This document shows, in pieces, positions 22,839 to 35,072 of a stretch of 64,000 nucleotides of DNA. Below the pieces are notes generated by a model that saw only the letters and a list, made by a program, of their open reading frames with translations, was not told where the DNA came from and ran no database searches. Both the position numbers and the translations under genes were made by a program. Within the stretch, counting starts at the first letter, position 1; every line of letters starts with the position of its first letter. The DNA is from Reticulascus tulasneorum (taxonomy: Eukaryota > Ascomycota > Sordariomycetes > Glomerellales > Reticulascaceae), in assembly GCA_001557505.1 (NCBI GenBank), contig LSAX01000004.1, positions 1,798,001 to 1,862,000 of the forward strand. The letters run 5' to 3'.

Positions 22839-25800
22839 GTTCGTTCGTTCCCACCTCCTTGCATGTCCGCGTCAAATATTGGTTGGTAAGGATCCCCACG
22901 TTTTGCGTACTTCGTACACTACCCCGAATGCGAAATTGGATATCAGGGTCACAGGGAACACCGGCCTCTGCTACCCCCGAACAAACTGAGACATTGGCGT
23001 TGATGACACTTGGGCGTACCGTTCTTCGCAAGATGCGAGTCAGGACAGCAACTTACCACCGTCAGGTATGATCTGTGTGATCTGCATGAGACGCCCAAAA
23101 CAGTCCCTGCAGATCCCCGGATGGTTCAGCTGAGCTGTCATGGTGCGCGGCATGGGCATTCGTCACCACATCGTGAAGAGATCTTCGCTGCTTGCCGTGC
23201 TTGGCCTATATGCATCGGATGGACGATAATTGCAGAAAGAGGCAGACTGGCCCGGGGCGGCTGGTTCTCCGCAGCCTTGGGCGAATGCCGGTGAGGGTTC
23301 CGGTACTGATAGCGGCCAGGGGGCCTTTGAGCCTCGTTGACCCCCAATTGGCCTCCCATCTCCCGCCACCCCGCGCGTCGGTGCAACATAATTATCCAGG
23401 CAATTAAATCTCTCGCAGTGCAAGCGCAAAATCTTACGGTGGCGATGAGAGACCAGCAACACAGGGGGCGTTCCAGAGCTGCAGGTAGCCGTCGAGCAGC
23501 CACAGATGCACCTCGCGATGCTTCCAACCATTCTGGGGACCCGCCATCGAATGGCTTGATTAGCATGGGCTGGTTGGTCTCATCCGACGAAACCCAGGCG
23601 AACGGTCTTGTGTGCCCAGCGCAATATGTGCCAGGGCCATGGCTTCCCGAAGTAAGATCCTGAGCTTCCGATGCTTCACACCACATCGTCCCAGTGCTGC
23701 GGTTGCGTGTAACCTTCCGTGTGTCGTGTGTCGTGTGTCGTATGTCTCGCTGTGTCCATCTCATTGGGTGGATTGCTACTACGTAGTATGATTCATCCAT
23801 CCCTAGGTAATTAGCAGAGGCAGCCCAGGGACTTCTATGACCCTATCATCAGAGAAGCGTGGGAGGTCTTGATGGAAATGGCTTGGCTAACGGAAACCCA
23901 TCAGTAACTCGCATCAGTTTGACCTCGAGGAAACGCCAAGCCAAGAGCCTTCACAATACGACTACACTGTTATCTCTGCCACCGATTGCGTGTTCATCCG
24001 TCGATGCCTTCGATCGGTGGGGATCTCAACAACCAAGGCTTGGATACCTGGTTGTTGTAAGCTTCCTCCCCCACCACCAACTCCTTCATCAGGTCCGGGA
24101 TTAATTAGTGGACGACCACTAAATGATCCTACTACGTATAAGCGAGTATTATCATCGCCGTCATAGGCGCCAGCTACCGTGGCGGGCTACCCAATCTACA
24201 AGTGCTATCCTACTTTCTGAGGCTCTGTACTGGTAACTTATCAACAACGGGAGCTGAAGGGTCGGTAATGAAAGTCACATCATTATCCAGTCGGAGAATT
24301 CGGCCGCGGCTTGGCTGGCCGTGATGGCTGCGTGTATTCCAGAACACCCCTATTCACATTGCGGTTTCGCCATAGAAGCGAATTGTCAAGTGACAAATCG
24401 ACATGGATGCAGCTCTCAGCTGAAAGCATGCGAGTGATTCCTTCGTAGCGGAATGTCCTCCTATATTTCTCGCACATACTCAACAACTGCTTGAGTGCCG
24501 GAAGGTACCTGACCGAAGTACAGTCGCATTCCCGCGCCGCGTCTCCGAAAACCCAACCAGACCTTCCTCCAAGCATGGATCTGTGTACTCTTCTAGATAC
24601 CTCCAGGTTCTATCCAGCTGAAAATCGGGAAACCTGGCCGCCCTCAATACCAACCATCAACAATCAAACGTTTTCCCTTCTGATTTCTGAGCCTTTCAAG
24701 GGTCCTCCCCGCAAGTCCAGCTCAGCCCTCAAATCCCTTTCCAATCATGATCTCGGCTTCCTTTGAACTTGACGAATGGTTGTGCCTGGATTGCCTTCCC
24801 GCGCTGCCCACATTAGCTCTGTCTCGGATCTTAGTGTGAGGCACCCTCCGATATGAGACTGCAGTTGGCGAACGTTGCTTGTCATGTTGGTCGATGATCA
24901 CAATCAATCCTTCTCCAACGGAGACGTGGCAGGTATCCAAGACCTTGATCTGAAGGAAACAATACTTCTTCTTGCCGAGCACCAGTGTCTTGACCTTTAC
25001 AAGGGATGGGCTTCACTATCAAACAATAGAGTCTCGACTTTATTAACTATGCCAGTTGCCTCACCTCGATTGTCGCTCACCGTGACGGTGACGACTAGCT
25101 TAAATGCTAATCGACCTTAATTTCCGTCGATATACCCAGGGTTGTAAATGTACAAAACCCAGGCTGGATAAATACAACTACAATTCGAGGGCTTGAGACA
25201 CGGCTCATCAGCATTAGGGCACGGGATACGTAACGGTTATCTACCACAGTTCGAATCCTGCTATGGGCATATGCTGACTCTTCTGATCGATGCACGTCTT
25301 CTCTAGCACTCAGACCACAAAGTCTCAATGGTGGACATATCGGATGTATGAACACGTAGTCTGCAACAGTGAGATGCTTGAGCATGAAAGTAGCATGGTA
25401 ACTCTCTTCCCTGCTCAGGTTGAGAAGCACAAACAGCATTCAGGTGCCACACGATTCCCATTGAGTTTCGATATTGCCAAAAGGAATCGGTGCCACCACT
25501 CTGATTGGCGGCTCTACCAAACCCCTTCCTTCTTCGTGGGCATCTAAAATATCCTACTCGGGTGGTCCTGTATTGGCTTCAAGCGCAGAACAAGCAAACA
25601 CAGAGGGCAGTGAAGCAACCCCATGATGTGGCTGCTCCGTTCCGACAACCCGGGACGGAGAGCCTGCATCACACGCTCTTCGTGACTGAATGGACGAAAT
25701 CCTTGGGTCAGAGCTGGTACACCTTGAGATCACTAATCTCCAATTTGACCATCACGATCGGGCATAATCATCCCGTTACTAGATGCAGCCAACAATATGT

Positions 25801-28155
25801 CCCGGGAAAGCCACCGGTTTAGGGTACACAGACGCTCCATTCTGTTGCGTAACCCCAAAGCATCCCCCTCCAGTGGATCTTTGCCAATGCTGCAGCTGTT
25901 TGCTGTTGCGATTCGATTGCGGAAACGACAGCGGTCATATCCAGATCGCCATTCTCGTCATTCTCGGAAGCGTTCCATGACATGGTTGATCATAAACCGG
26001 CCTGCGGAGCTGGAGTGGCGGGACAACCCTGGTGCGAGCGGAACATCGATGCAAGACACATCCACCACAAACAGGGGAATAGTGGGAGGGCTTGTATTAC
26101 AACCGCTTCTCTGCTTTCTCGAGCCTCGAACTGATGGAGAATGATTCGCGAATACGAGTCGTATCGATAGTGATCTCCGCGAAACATTATTTGGGTTACT
26201 TCCTGGAACCCAGTGGGAAGGGCGGGGGCTTGAGATTCGATTCGACCATTTGTCGGAATTATTGATTATCTCAAACTAAACTATCAAACGCCGTTCACCT
26301 GTGCATCGGCCATTGGATGTACCTGTACACTCAGTGCAGCGTTTCGAAATAGTGGTATCGTGGCTTACGCTTAGCGTTGCCAGCATCTCAAGCGAAAAGG
26401 AAAGCCTTCCACCCCTCCCAACCCCGGACAGTTTGATGGAATCAAACTTTCCTTTCTTGTCAATGCATGATTATGATCTACGGTCCCGTAGATCGGCGAT
26501 CTACAGGAGCTCGTGGCTCAAGGGACTTGTTCGGTTCCTGGATGCGACTGATCGCCGGCTTTTAGCAGGCAGGCGGCGGACTCGCCGGCACGGGAACGTC
26601 CGCTCAGCCGCAGGTTGCCTATATTGCGGTTACCAATTCCACTCTGTCTTGGATATCCTCCGTTGCTTGGCCAGGACAAGCAATGAAACGAGGGCATCCA
26701 TTGTCGCGAATGGCCAGCGGCTATTGGGACCGGGCGAGCCACTCTCAGCCGCTGACTGCCGGGCCCCAAACCACGCCGGTATCATCGAATCTCAACAAGC
26801 CGATCGCAAGAAACTCCGGTGCGCAACGGAAATAACTTGTCGTTGACAATTCCGCAGATCCTGAAGGGGACATTCTAACGAGTTCAGGTCACACGATACC
26901 CAACCCTCGAGATATGATGGAAGGATATCCCGAGAACTTGGCAGGGTTTTCCTCCCCCTAACTCACGAGCGGCATTTTTCTTTCTGTTGCTGTTTCGTTT
27001 ACGTCTCTCTTTCTCTTGGAAGTCTTGAACCATTCTTCAGAGCCAAGCATTTCTTGGGTGTTTGAAGACAGGACTAGTAACGTAACATTTCTGTGGCCAT
27101 GCCCTCCCACAAAAGCCCGAAGCAGGATGCTCGCTGTTCGCAAGTCTGTGTCACGCCCAGCTGGCCGGAGATTTCATTCAGATGTTCGGGGTCACATATA
27201 TACGGCTCCCTAACTTTAGCAATCCACCAATTCGGTTTGGGGCGGAGGTTGTTTTCATAACGAATGCTAGCTACCGTCGGCCTTTTCCGCTCGCCAATAA
27301 TTAAACTCTCCGTCTGGTCTACGGGACCCTAAGGTTGATCGTCTTGGAAGCTGGAACGACGGGTCGAAAAGCCAGTCCAGGGGCTGAATCCATCTATCTG
27401 CCTTGCCAACCACACGAGCTCTGTCGCAATCTTCGGACTCTCGAATAGCGTTGTAAATAGTGGGGGACCACGGCATGCACGCTTTCCTGGGGCTGAAGCT
27501 AGTGTTGTTTTAATTGGGCAAGTCGCTTCATTCTTAGAGGCTGGGCTGCAGCAAAAGCAAGGGTCTGTTGTCAGCTGCAAGCCACATGGTCCATTTTGGG
27601 TTTAAGACTTGATAGTTTCATTGCTGGCGCGCATTCAACTCCACATCTCGACTCTTCGAACTCCGCCATCGATCGCTTTCCAACAAGGCTCGGACAAAGA
27701 GATGAACATGTTCATTTCGTCCAAATTGTCGTTTGCAAACTCAATCAAAGGCAAGCTTTGGGGGAACAGAGGCCGCGAGCAAAGCTGCACGTGGTGTTGA
27801 GCCTTTCCTTGATCTTGCACGAAGAGGCAGAAAGAGTCGAAGGGCGGCTGCAGATCTGGTGTGTTCTGGACCAGCACTTCTCCAGCCTGCATCGGATGGG
27901 CACATCGAAGACCATGCTGGTGTGCCCGTCCCGTCCAATAAAGGCGCGCTTCATGTGGGCTTCGACTGCGGAAGAGCTGGACCTAGGCTTGAGCCTCGCT
28001 GGCGTTAAATCGGGGAGTATCGAGTCCCCGCAGGAATAAGATCACTCGCTTTTCTCTCAGCCTGATCCGAAGCTCGTTCTTTCTGTTTCTCTTCCTCTCA
28101 TATCCCTCCCTGTCTGTCGTTCCTCAGGATCTCTAGTGAATCAATTGCACAGACC

Positions 28156-29564
28156 ATGAAGCAAGCTCTTCAATTAGCAGCCTTTGGCTGCTTGCTGGCC
28201 GTCACAGAGTCGAAGGTGTTGAAATGGGCCGCCGACAGCCCAAGCTGGACGCCTCCGAGGCAAACCGTTGCTTCGATGCAGGTAGAGATCGGCTTTAGTC
28301 CAAACCCAACAGCAGCTCCCGACCCGGCCAAGGTCGAGATGGAGTTGCTCAAGCGTGTGAGGGGCGACAATACATGTGCATACATTTCGGGTGATGAGGG
28401 TCAGTTCTCCTCGGTGTGGTGTAATTGGCTCCAAGAATTGGTGTGCTAATCCACAAACAGTGAACTCCTTGTACTGTGAGGTCGGATCGTGCGTTTACAA
28501 CAGCTTCGTCTCGGTTATGGGCTGCTGCACGGAGGTCGCAACTGAGTGCGAGCTTGCTACGACATGTGTTCCCCAAAGCAACTCGAGGATCATGACGACC
28601 AACGATGGATACACTTACTTCTGGTAGGCTCGCCGCCCAACACCCCGTGGGGTTGTTACTAATATCTTGCAGTGGCTCCTCAGCCTATCCGGAATGTGTA
28701 ACTTACGTCTACGGGGACGACGACCCTGACTTCGGGGGCTACACCATATTTGGATGCGGAGCTACATCCGACCGTGTTGTGGTTTTTGGGAACCCAACTA
28801 GCGAGACAACCTCGACCACCTCAACTACGTCGACAACTTCCAGTGAGACAACGTCAACGAGTAGCACATTCAGCTCGGCCACGACCTCGGCTACATCACC
28901 TCCATCTTCGGGTGGCTCTTCACCTCCCGTCGGGCCCATCGTTGGCGGCGTAGTAGGCGGTGTTGGTAAGTTTTGTTCAATTGTCCTCGCCTCCATGAGT
29001 GAGTATTAACAGAATGTGACAGGTGTTATCGCCCTAATTGGCGCGGGCATCTTCATTATCCTACGCCGAAGGAGAAGATCGGAACCCAAAACTCCTCCTC
29101 CCCCCGCGCAATCCCCGGGAACATTCCAAGGGAGCCCACCAGCCGCCATGTACGCACAGCAATCCCCGCCGATGCAGCAGGCGCCGCCGGGCGGTTTCCA
29201 GCAGCAGCAGCCTGCCGGATACCCACCGGGTTTCCTCCCCGACAACCGATCCAGCATGATGAAGTCGCCGTACGATGTCAACACAGGCTCCTATGAACCG
29301 TCCACGATGAGCCCGCCAGGCAGCCCGCCACCACACAGCCCCCAGCCGTCGTACCCATCCGGAGCCCCACTGGTGCAGAACGCGGCGCAGTACCAGTCGC
29401 CGGCTACCAGCCCGACGCAGTATCAGCATCCTCAGCAAAACAACCAGTTCTATGCGCCGCCGCCGCAGCAGCAGCAAGGCCCGCCACAGCACGGGTACCA
29501 GGCGAGCCACGTCTCTGAGCTGCCTGCTCACAGAGGCGATAATGAGCTGCGAGAACTGGCTTGA
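28156..29564 (+). CDS. Single-pass, mucin-like cell-surface protein
   Basis: Exons 28156-28399, 28461-28623, 28673-28965 and 29023-29564 give 413 aa. A signal peptide (MKQALQLAAFGCLLAVTES) precedes an extracellular domain with about ten cysteines (NTCAYISG, LYCEVGSCVY, MGCCTEVATEC, YPECVTYVYG). A Ser/Thr-rich stalk (about 185-215), probably O-mannosylated, leads to a membrane segment (VGGVVGGVGVIALIGAGIFI). A basic stop-transfer RRRRR and a Pro/Gln/Ser-rich cytosolic tail follow. The architecture matches fungal wall-sensor-like proteins of the Wsc/Mid2 general type, but no WSC domain is present, so a sensing role is inference. The start faces the large desert. Confidence 0.82.
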
Positions 29565-29832
29565 ACTTGGCCTCGTCTCGAGACTGAAAAGTGGGACAGT
29601 AAGATGGGTGCAGGGGTCGGTGAAATCATTATGAGTGTGATATGAGGCATTACCTGCCAAATTGAGATATTTCTTCTTCTTTGGATATACTGGGTTGCAT
29701 GGATTCGGCCAAGATCACGGCCACTCGTTGGGAAAGTGCGGTTACAAGCTGTAGACACGGTTGGGGGATTGGAGATATACCTAGATTCTACCTATGTCGA
29801 CTAGGATATCACTATTTAATACGAGTACCGGC

Positions 29833-31440
29833 TCACAACCGACTCTTCGCATCGCGCCGCCAGTGAGCATAAGGATGCTCCTCTAGCCCAGGAATGAGAT
29901 GATCCACCGCCAGCGTATTCAAGAAGCCGGGATGGACTTGGTCCAGGCTCGTTACGCCGCACATCTTCATTGTCGTTTCCAGTTCGTCCCTCAACACTGC
30001 TCTCCGTTAGCGCCCATCCACTCGAGATGTAAAATATTTGAAGAACTCACTCTCGACGTAATGCTCCACGCCTTCGGCGCCGTAGTTTAGAGCGTATAAT
30101 AAGCCCCGGCCAACTCCCACCGCTTTGGCGCCTAAGCATAGGGCTTTGAAGATGTCTGTTCCTCTACAGATCCCACCATCTATGAAGACCTCCATTCTGT
30201 CGAAGATTTCGGGACAGTTCTTCTGCAGCTCCAACAAGACGAGGATCGTCGCCGGGGAGGTATCAAGGCTTCGGCCGCCGTGGTTCGAGATCACAATGGC
30301 CTCGACACCCGCTTCCATCGCCTTGACGGCGTCCATGCTCGTCTGGATCCCCTTCAGCACGATGGGCAGGCCCGGAACCGTGCGACGCAGCCACGCAATG
30401 TCATCCCAGTTGAGCGAGGCGTCGATGTAGCTGCCCATGATCCTGCCGAGCGCGCCCCCCTTCTTGTCGTTCTTGGCTTTCGCGCCCGAGATGGGCGAGC
30501 TGAGGGACTCGTCGGACTTCACCCGCTCGTCCGCCTCCCTCTTTCCGGGAATCGGTGCGTCGACCGTTAGGAAAAGAGCCTTGACGCCCATCTGCTGCGC
30601 CTTCTTCAGGAGACGCTCCGAGTTGGCGCGGGTTTTGTCGACGTATAGCTGGAAGAAGACGGGGACATCATAGGGGGTCTCGGTTTTGTGCCCTTGGATT
30701 GCGTCTAATATGTCCGCAAGGGGATATGACGCGCTGACGGACACACATTGCGGGATGCCGCTCGCCTTGCACGCCCTTCCCAGCTCCTTCTCTCCTTCTG
30801 GATGGATGAGCTTCGCCATTGCGGTGGGCGGACAGAAGATTGGGGAGCGCATCTTGTGTCCTAGCATGGTGGTACTTGTGTCCACGACGCTGACATCCCT
30901 CAGCACCCGCGGGCGGAGGCCGATACCAGAGTAAGCCTCGTTGTTCCTCCGCTTGGTATGTAAGTCGGTCGCAGCAGACCAGACAAATGCCCACGCCTTG
31001 GGAGAGAAGGATTCCGATGCTGCCAGCTCGAAATCCCTTGCGCTGATGAGATCTTCCAGGGGCGGTTTCGCCTTCCCGGCCTTGACTTTTCTTTGCACCA
31101 TATCTGCACTGGGACTTGGGGCCAGGCTTCGTTCGGCGAGGTGGCCGATTTGCTTGGATAAGGGAAGAGTTGCCTTTACGAGATTCGGGCTGTGAACTTC
31201 GGAATATACTGGCGTTGCGTCTTTCCCGGCCGACTTGAGGATTACTGCGATACCACCAGGATGCTCACGGACAAAATCGGTGAAGTCATAGACGTTCCCC
31301 TCGATTATGAGCCAGAGGTCATTCAGCTTACTGTGTTTGGCGACCTCCTCCGGCGTCAGGGAGGATTGCATATTGGCAGGGGCACAATTGGGTTTGTAGC
31401 TTTCACCATCGGGAGTCTTGAAGGCGCTCTGGCTTCTCAT
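29833..31440 (-). CDS. Cytochrome b5-FMN 2-hydroxy-acid dehydrogenase (flavocytochrome b2-like)
   Basis: Exons 30051-31440 and 29833-29996 give 517 aa; a second start at 31371 would give 494 aa beginning MQSSLTPEEVAKH. A cytochrome b5 domain (about 26-105) has the heme ligands in HPGG (His60) and VHSP (His83). An FMN TIM-barrel follows, with the FFQLYV Tyr, LTVDAP Asp, VLKGI Lys and the catalytic SNHGGRSLD His and Arg. The FMN phosphate loop GGICRGTDIFKALCLGA is also present. The family oxidises L-lactate or related 2-hydroxy acids and passes electrons to cytochrome c. The usual substrate Tyr of the YYxSG motif is replaced: the segment reads AFVWSA. No clear mitochondrial presequence is present, so location and substrate are uncertain. 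Confidence 0.88.
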
Positions 31441-31828
31441 ATAAGCCTCGGCAGTGCCAGCTTATGAAAATGTGGAGGATCATCAAGCTCGAGACTTGCT
31501 TCGGGTGGTCTTACACCGAGCATTTTGCGTCTGGAGAAACCATGTCCAAGTCACCTCGCCCCCCTCGTCTTGAGTGCCCTGCAGAAAGACTCCACAGCGG
31601 GATGTGGTGCCGAATGGATCACTGAAGAAAAGCACGGATGACGCTGCCACTGCACTGTAACTTAACTGGGTAATTTACTGTAGGGACCCCAGATTAGGTA
31701 CTTCGTACCTATGTAACTTCGGCGCTACGGTACAGTAATCGGTGATAGCGGATTGGTCGCTGAACTTAGATAGCACACGAAATATCCCAATGCATCTGGT
31801 ACGTTTTGGGAGCTGTGGCTGATTGATT
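31441..31828. other. Intergenic: upstream of flavocytochrome gene, 3' side of DUF4202 gene
   Basis: 388 bp; no gene seen. It should contain the promoter of the minus-strand dehydrogenase. A direct GTAC-rich patch (TACTTCGTACCTATG, about 31699-31713) recalls the GGTACC-type motifs found elsewhere in the window. Confidence 0.4.
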
Positions 31829-32521
31829 TCATGTGTTCGAAGGATCAAGAGCCTTCGTGATTAAACTCGTCGCTCTATCGCTCAACTCCATCTTCAACGC
31901 CAATTGCCTCCCCGGCTCGCTCATCTTGGCCCAAGTCTTCCTGAGAATCCCAATGACCTTGTCCTCGTCAATCTCATCCTTCTTCTCAAAGTCGTCGAAC
32001 TGGTCGTCCAGGAACACCAGGCATGCCACGTCCTCCAGCACCTGCGTCTCCTCGTCCTTGCTCAGGTTCTCCTTGCGAATCAATGCCGCCACCCGGTCTA
32101 TGTCCTCTTGCGGCAGTGGAGGGTTAATTTCCGGGGAGGCCAGGAGCTCTGTCACTTGAGATGCGGCCTGGGATTTCAACTTTGCCCTCCAGGTCAGGTA
32201 GCCTGGCCGGGTCATGGGGAGCGTGTTGCGGGGAATTTCCCATCTGTATTCTTGTAAGTCGCGTTCCTAGTCTTGTGCGGGCAACGATATACCGTACCGT
32301 CTGAAATGCTGGGCTCGACAGGCCAGTTGCAAGGCTGGTCCAGCGTCTGGGTAGCGTACCGTGAGCCAGCGAGTCATTTTCTGGGCATAATGAAGCTCGT
32401 AAGGCGCTGGGCTAGAACCGTTGAGTGATGGCGTCTGCTTGGGATCGAGCTTATGGGCCGCATCGATCAGCCCGAGGGCCGTCGCGAAGTTCGGGGGCAG
32501 CTGAGATAATTGCAGGGACAT
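31829..32521 (-). CDS. DUF4202 family protein
   Basis: Exons 32298-32521 and 31829-32243 give 212 aa. The sequence fits the DUF4202 pattern: an N-terminal helix (FATALGLIDAAHKLDP), then YELHYAQKMTRWL, the block LQLACRAQHFRRWEIPR and TRPGYLTWRAKLK, then an acidic stretch EDVACLVFLDDQFDDF. The His and Asp residues of these blocks could form a metal-binding helical bundle. No enzymatic role is known to me. There is no targeting signal. The 54-nt intron splits the Arg codon of FRRWEI, restoring the conserved block, which confirms the splice model. Confidence 0.78.
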
Positions 32522-33335
32522 GTTGACCCCTTGTTGCTATTCCACTGTGTGTTAGATGGAATGGAATTACCTCCCTCAAGGCGCTGTTCTCTGTGCCGAT
32601 CCCTCCCGTCAGAACCCCTGGTCCTGATGAGTAAGCCGTTGGACTTACACACTTCTTCAAATCATATGATTGGCTACTCCTCCCAGCGGTTCAACTTCCA
32701 GGAGCCTCATCCGTCCAACTTCATTCCATGCCTACATGGGGCATGGAATGCGCATCTTGTAATTTCCCTGCATCATGGGCCCAATCGCGATATTGAATCA
32801 CTTCTTGGTGAATCGTAGCTCACCACTTAGTGACCAAACGATACTGAAAATTAGCAGTTCTCCGGGAAAGCAAACGAGAACCAAGTTGCTGTGGTGGACA
32901 AGCCTGGTTTAAGGGATCATCGAATTCAATTCGGTAACTTGCGTGGGAACGCTACCGGTCTATCATGAAAAAAAAAAACGATCGGCCATCCATTGTTCGG
33001 AGGCGTCAGTCAATCAATAAACTCACCATTTGATCATTATGTCTTCAGCCGTGTTGACCACGTACCCCCTCCATTTAAGTCTGTTTTGGGGAGTAGTTAT
33101 TGAATGAGACAAGAGGGCAGGCAAATTCATCGAGAATCCCTCCATCTTTACTCCCGATGGCACCCGCCTAGCCGTTTTCTCAAATGATAATCGTCCGCTT
33201 CTCATTCTGCTTTCATCTGTGAGGTAACAAGCAAATTAGAATCACATACACACGTCATTTTTGAAGCCAACTTACTGTCTTGGTCTGTCTCGTACATCCG
33301 TTGACACAAAACTTGACTCTAGGGAACCCGCGGAC
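32522..33335. other. Intergenic region with a possible upstream coding exon of the Myb-like gene
   Basis: Contains the DUF4202 promoter. A frame ending at 33223 (reading FIENPSIFTPDGTRLAVFS, then LLILLSSV) is followed by a good donor at 33224. It would join in phase with the acceptor ending at 33322, giving SSVREPADMVRD. Its own 5' boundary could not be resolved, so it is not included in the CDS entry. An A11 tract lies near 32967-32977. Confidence 0.35.
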
Positions 33336-35072
33336 ATGGTCCGAGACGGGAAAACTAAACGCATCATTGTTGCCGGGACAATGAAGTCGTCGCCCGCTTC
33401 TACGAACGCCTCAGTCGAGCCGGACAACTGTCGCTTGTCGCTCACCAGTATCCTTGCCGGCGGAGACCTCGTTGTCCCTAAGCACAGGGCCAAAGCCACT
33501 GAGAATCGTAATGGAAGCTTGGGGCAGACGACTGTCACCTTAGATCCAAACTCATCTTGCTTCAAAGTCCACACGTCCTCGAGACCCGGCACTGTCGCCG
33601 AAACTATTGTTGGCAGCATTCTCGCTTCCGAGGAGGAAAATTCTGATGGCGACATGACTACTTCTGATGACCGCACTTCTACTGAGTCTGCTGACGGCTC
33701 CGGATCTGAAGCGAGCAACCAGAATTTCTGCTTGAAGGGCAAGAAAAGGACTGGAGAGCAACTGGACTGTCTCAAGAACACCGAGACCGATTCTAGCTCG
33801 TCTGTGGATGATAAGTGTCTGAAGAAGTCCGGTATCGCAGAGCATAAACGCACCAAAGTTACCGATAGTGAATCTGAAGCTACTACGGAAGCTTCCGGTC
33901 AGGAGCTCAGCGTTGATGAGTCGAGTATAGAGATATCAGGTGCTGGGGATAGCGAACCTGAGGACGAGGGGGTTTCCACAGACCAGCCAAGCGAGTCTGT
34001 CGACACCATGAGTAACTCAAAACACGAAACACGCGGCTCAGAAATGCATATTGCAAAGCGGCGGAAAGACAAAAAGGCTGCAAAGGGCAGGAAGGCTGAC
34101 GTTGCGTCTACGAATACTGAGTCTACGTCTGAAGGGGAGACGACTGATGCCGAGGCCGCCACTGAAGACGAGACCTCCAAGTCCACTACTGACGCATCCA
34201 TCAAAGATGCGGGCAAGACATGTGGAGATTCCAGTGCCTGGTCAATGTCTGAAGATGCACTGCTCACTAGCATGAAAGAAGGTGGCGAGACTTGGGCGGA
34301 AATTGGCAAGTGCATCAACAGACACAAGAACCACTGCAAGAAGCGATACTCTGCTCTGAAGTCTGGCGACGCAACCACATCTGCTACGACCGATACCGAC
34401 GCGGATAGCAGCGGAGTTACGGATGATAATATGGACAAAGGTAAGGGAGAGGGAAACGCCGGACAGCGCAAAAAGGGGAATGCAAAACAGGATAGAGAGT
34501 CTCCAAAGGATGCAACTGCTCAGCCCAAGGGAAAGAAAGGGGGAAAGACAAAGGTCCGACCTGCTGAGAGAGATGTCGACCAGAACACAGACAGCTCATC
34601 CTCGCTTCAGGAACCAGTCGATGTTGCCAGAGAGAGTTCTTCTGCATCCAACGCCTCGACTTCCGCTACTGACGAGTCCGGGCTCGACTACGACGAAGAA
34701 CTGAAGCGCCAGGAGGAATACATCACCAGACACATCCATGGCAAGCTGTATCCACCGCGCATCCACCCCCAGGCCGATCGCCACTTCACCAAGCGGGATT
34801 GCGATATCCTTGCCAGCATCGACAGCAGGATGAAGGGTTCCAAATGGCTCGAGATGCAGGCCAACTTCTACAACGTCACTGGCAGGCTGGTCCCGCTACA
34901 TCTGATCAAGTCCCGATGCGAGGCTGCCGAAGAGGCAGAGGCAATGCCGAAGGAGGAGGCGAGGGGGAAGCGCGTTAAGGATTGGAGAGATGACGTGTCT
35001 ACCAGTGAACTACTGGATCCGGAGGCTACCGATGCCGCACCTGGGGATACTATCCTGGACGACGACGAGTAG
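33336..35072 (+). CDS. Acidic, Ser/Thr-rich protein with a Myb/SANT-like domain
   Basis: From the first ATG at 33336 the frame gives 578 aa; the true N-terminus may lie in an upstream exon ending at 33223. Most of the protein is disordered, very rich in Ser, Thr, Asp, Glu and Lys, with basic runs suited to nuclear import (AKRRKDKKAAKGRK). A Myb/SANT-like helix set is visible at about 310-350: AWSMSEDALLTSMKEGGETW, then IGKCINRHKNHCKKRYSAL. A conserved-looking C-terminal block starts at HIHGKLYPPRIHPQADRHF and continues through KGSKWLEMQANFYNVTGR. It is probably a nuclear DNA- or chromatin-binding protein; target and role are unknown. Confidence 0.7.
   Translation: MVRDGKTKRIIVAGTMKSSPASTNASVEPDNCRLSLTSILAGGDLVVPKHRAKATENRNGSLGQTTVTLDPNSSCFKVHTSSRPGTVAETIVGSILASEEENSDGDMTTSDDRTSTESADGSGSEASNQNFCLKGKKRTGEQLDCLKNTETDSSSSVDDKCLKKSGIAEHKRTKVTDSESEATTEASGQELSVDESSIEISGAGDSEPEDEGVSTDQPSESVDTMSNSKHETRGSEMHIAKRRKDKKAAKGRKADVASTNTESTSEGETTDAEAATEDETSKSTTDASIKDAGKTCGDSSAWSMSEDALLTSMKEGGETWAEIGKCINRHKNHCKKRYSALKSGDATTSATTDTDADSSGVTDDNMDKGKGEGNAGQRKKGNAKQDRESPKDATAQPKGKKGGKTKVRPAERDVDQNTDSSSSLQEPVDVARESSSASNASTSATDESGLDYDEELKRQEEYITRHIHGKLYPPRIHPQADRHFTKRDCDILASIDSRMKGSKWLEMQANFYNVTGRLVPLHLIKSRCEAAEEAEAMPKEEARGKRVKDWRDDVSTSELLDPEATDAAPGDTILDDDE

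Larger units (their letters stand above)
18710..28155. other. 9.4-kb gene desert between divergent gene starts
   Basis: No convincing protein gene was found. Many overlapping open frames of 60-220 codons occur, but none shows a recognisable fold, motif series or continuous splice model, and several merely read through repeats. The longest are 23138-23800 (-) and 26301-26846 (+). The region holds a CA microsatellite, a CATC microsatellite, a TTGGGG-type G-tract array, a GTGTGTC run (about 23718-23746) and GGTACC palindromes at 19395 and 19558. It may contain long upstream control regions, noncoding RNA genes or lineage-specific intron-rich genes. RNA data would be needed to choose. Confidence 0.55.

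Noticed and set aside
23138..23800. 220-codon open frame on the minus strand
   Set aside because: No recognisable domain, reads through GTGTGTC repeats, and overlaps open frames in other phases; probably chance.
25203..25269. tRNA-like string with GTTCGAATCC and complementary ends (GCTCAT / ATGGGC)
   Set aside because: The T stem is broken at four of five pairs, no proper D arm can be drawn, and the span is too short (about 66 nt). At best a decayed tRNA relic.
26301..26846. 181-codon open frame on the plus strand
   Set aside because: Composition and sequence show no domain, signal or splice continuation; not supported as a gene.
27635..27954. Minus-strand segment LPLIEFANDN resembling a Gypsy-type integrase phrase
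   Set aside because: The match is ten residues, with no integrase HHCC or DDE motifs, no reverse transcriptase and no long terminal repeats nearby.
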